Positions 15,997 through 16,127 of a DNA stretch of 16,127 bases are shown here, piece by piece (position 1 is the first letter of the stretch; every line of letters starts with the position of its first letter). Position numbers and translations under genes: made by a program. The notes beneath the pieces were generated by a model, which saw nothing but the letters and a program-made list of their open reading frames with translations, did no database searches and was not told the DNA's origin. The DNA comes from JBASEY01 sp964404285 (lineage in GTDB: Bacteria > CSSED10-310), in contig CAYOJK010000035.1 in the NCBI GenBank assembly GCA_964404285.1, positions 1-16,127 on the forward strand. Reading direction: 5' to 3'.

Positions 15997-16014
15997 CATG
16001 ATGATTATTGTCAA
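15985..16014 (-). promoter_or_regulatory. Consensus sigma70-type promoter of sctU
   Basis: On the minus strand TTGACA (16014-16009) and TATAAT (15990-15985) are both exact, with an 18-base spacer. Transcription should begin near 15978, about 26 bases before the sctU ATG, leaving a short leader with the GAGGT ribosome site. Confidence 0.8.
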
Positions 16015-16057
16015 CCGAAAGATCAAGCCAGACACCAGGAACCCACTGAAAATCATC

Positions 16058-16126
16058 TCAACTTCGTAATCTAATCCTGCCCATCTTTGTAATCTTTGGA
16101 ATCGTGTTCAAAAAGTCATTCGGGAT
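16058..16126 (-). CDS. Possible last codons of an upstream gene
   Basis: One minus-strand frame enters from the right edge and stays open for 22 codons, ending with a TGA at 16060-16058; its tail reads TKMGRIRLRS. The other two minus frames and all plus frames stop quickly. It could be the 3' end of a gene ahead of sctU, but a frame this short may be open by chance. No family is recognised. Confidence 0.2.
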   Translation of the reverse strand: MPNDFLNTIPKITKMGRIRLRS

Positions 16127-16127
16127 G

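Noticed and set aside
15829..16056. Minus-strand 75-residue frame over the sctU start
   Set aside because: It overlaps the start of sctU out of frame and runs through the consensus promoter, so it is not a likely gene.
1..16127. CRISPR arrays, tRNA or rRNA genes, insertion sequences, attachment sites
   Set aside because: No direct-repeat array, cloverleaf, transposase or terminal inverted repeats were found on either strand by reading.

Overview
This window comes from a Gram-negative bacterium with moderately AT-rich DNA. The evidence is an export apparatus of a non-flagellar type III secretion system (T3SS), a predicted lipoprotein and a half-exporter ABC transporter. The large kinase/ATPase/TPR regulator with PP2C and FHA proteins recalls signalling-rich groups such as PVC lineages, deltaproteobacteria-like bacteria and other kinase-rich candidate phyla. 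The phylum cannot be fixed from this sequence alone.

Layout. (1) 1-1207, minus: 5' part of an ABC exporter half-transporter whose C-terminus lies outside the window. (2) 1208-1513: a divergent intergenic region with palindromes. (3) 1514-11535, plus: a run of closely spaced or overlapping genes. They are a 1700-residue multidomain regulator (kinase-like, AAA ATPase, TPR, possible GAF, sigma54-activator-like AAA, Fis helix-turn-helix), a PP2C phosphatase, a sugar-nucleotide epimerase, a sulfatase-fold lipoprotein that seems to have lost catalytic residues, a possible 29-residue ORF, a two-helix membrane protein, and a small FHA protein with a C-terminal membrane anchor. (4) 11552-15952, minus and convergent with the previous block: T3SS genes in transcription order sctU, an unrecognised 199-residue protein, a SycD/LcrH-like TPR chaperone, and sctV. 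(5) 15953-16127: the sctU promoter region and perhaps the last codons of another gene.

How the parts may work together (inference). The kinase-like regulator, PP2C phosphatase and FHA protein look like writer, eraser and reader of a threonine-phosphorylation switch. This resembles the PpkA/PppA/Fha control of type VI secretion, but here it sits against a T3SS locus. The T3SS block has two sigma70-type promoters with perfect consensus hexamers, each overlapped or closely followed by a palindrome. One drives sctU and the other drives the 199-residue gene, chaperone and sctV. The 199-residue protein, with its strong promoter and Shine-Dalgarno and an adjacent translocator-type chaperone, is the best candidate for a new secreted T3SS component. 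Several enzyme-like domains (kinase, second AAA, sulfatase) carry substitutions at key positions, so parts of the system may act by binding rather than catalysis.
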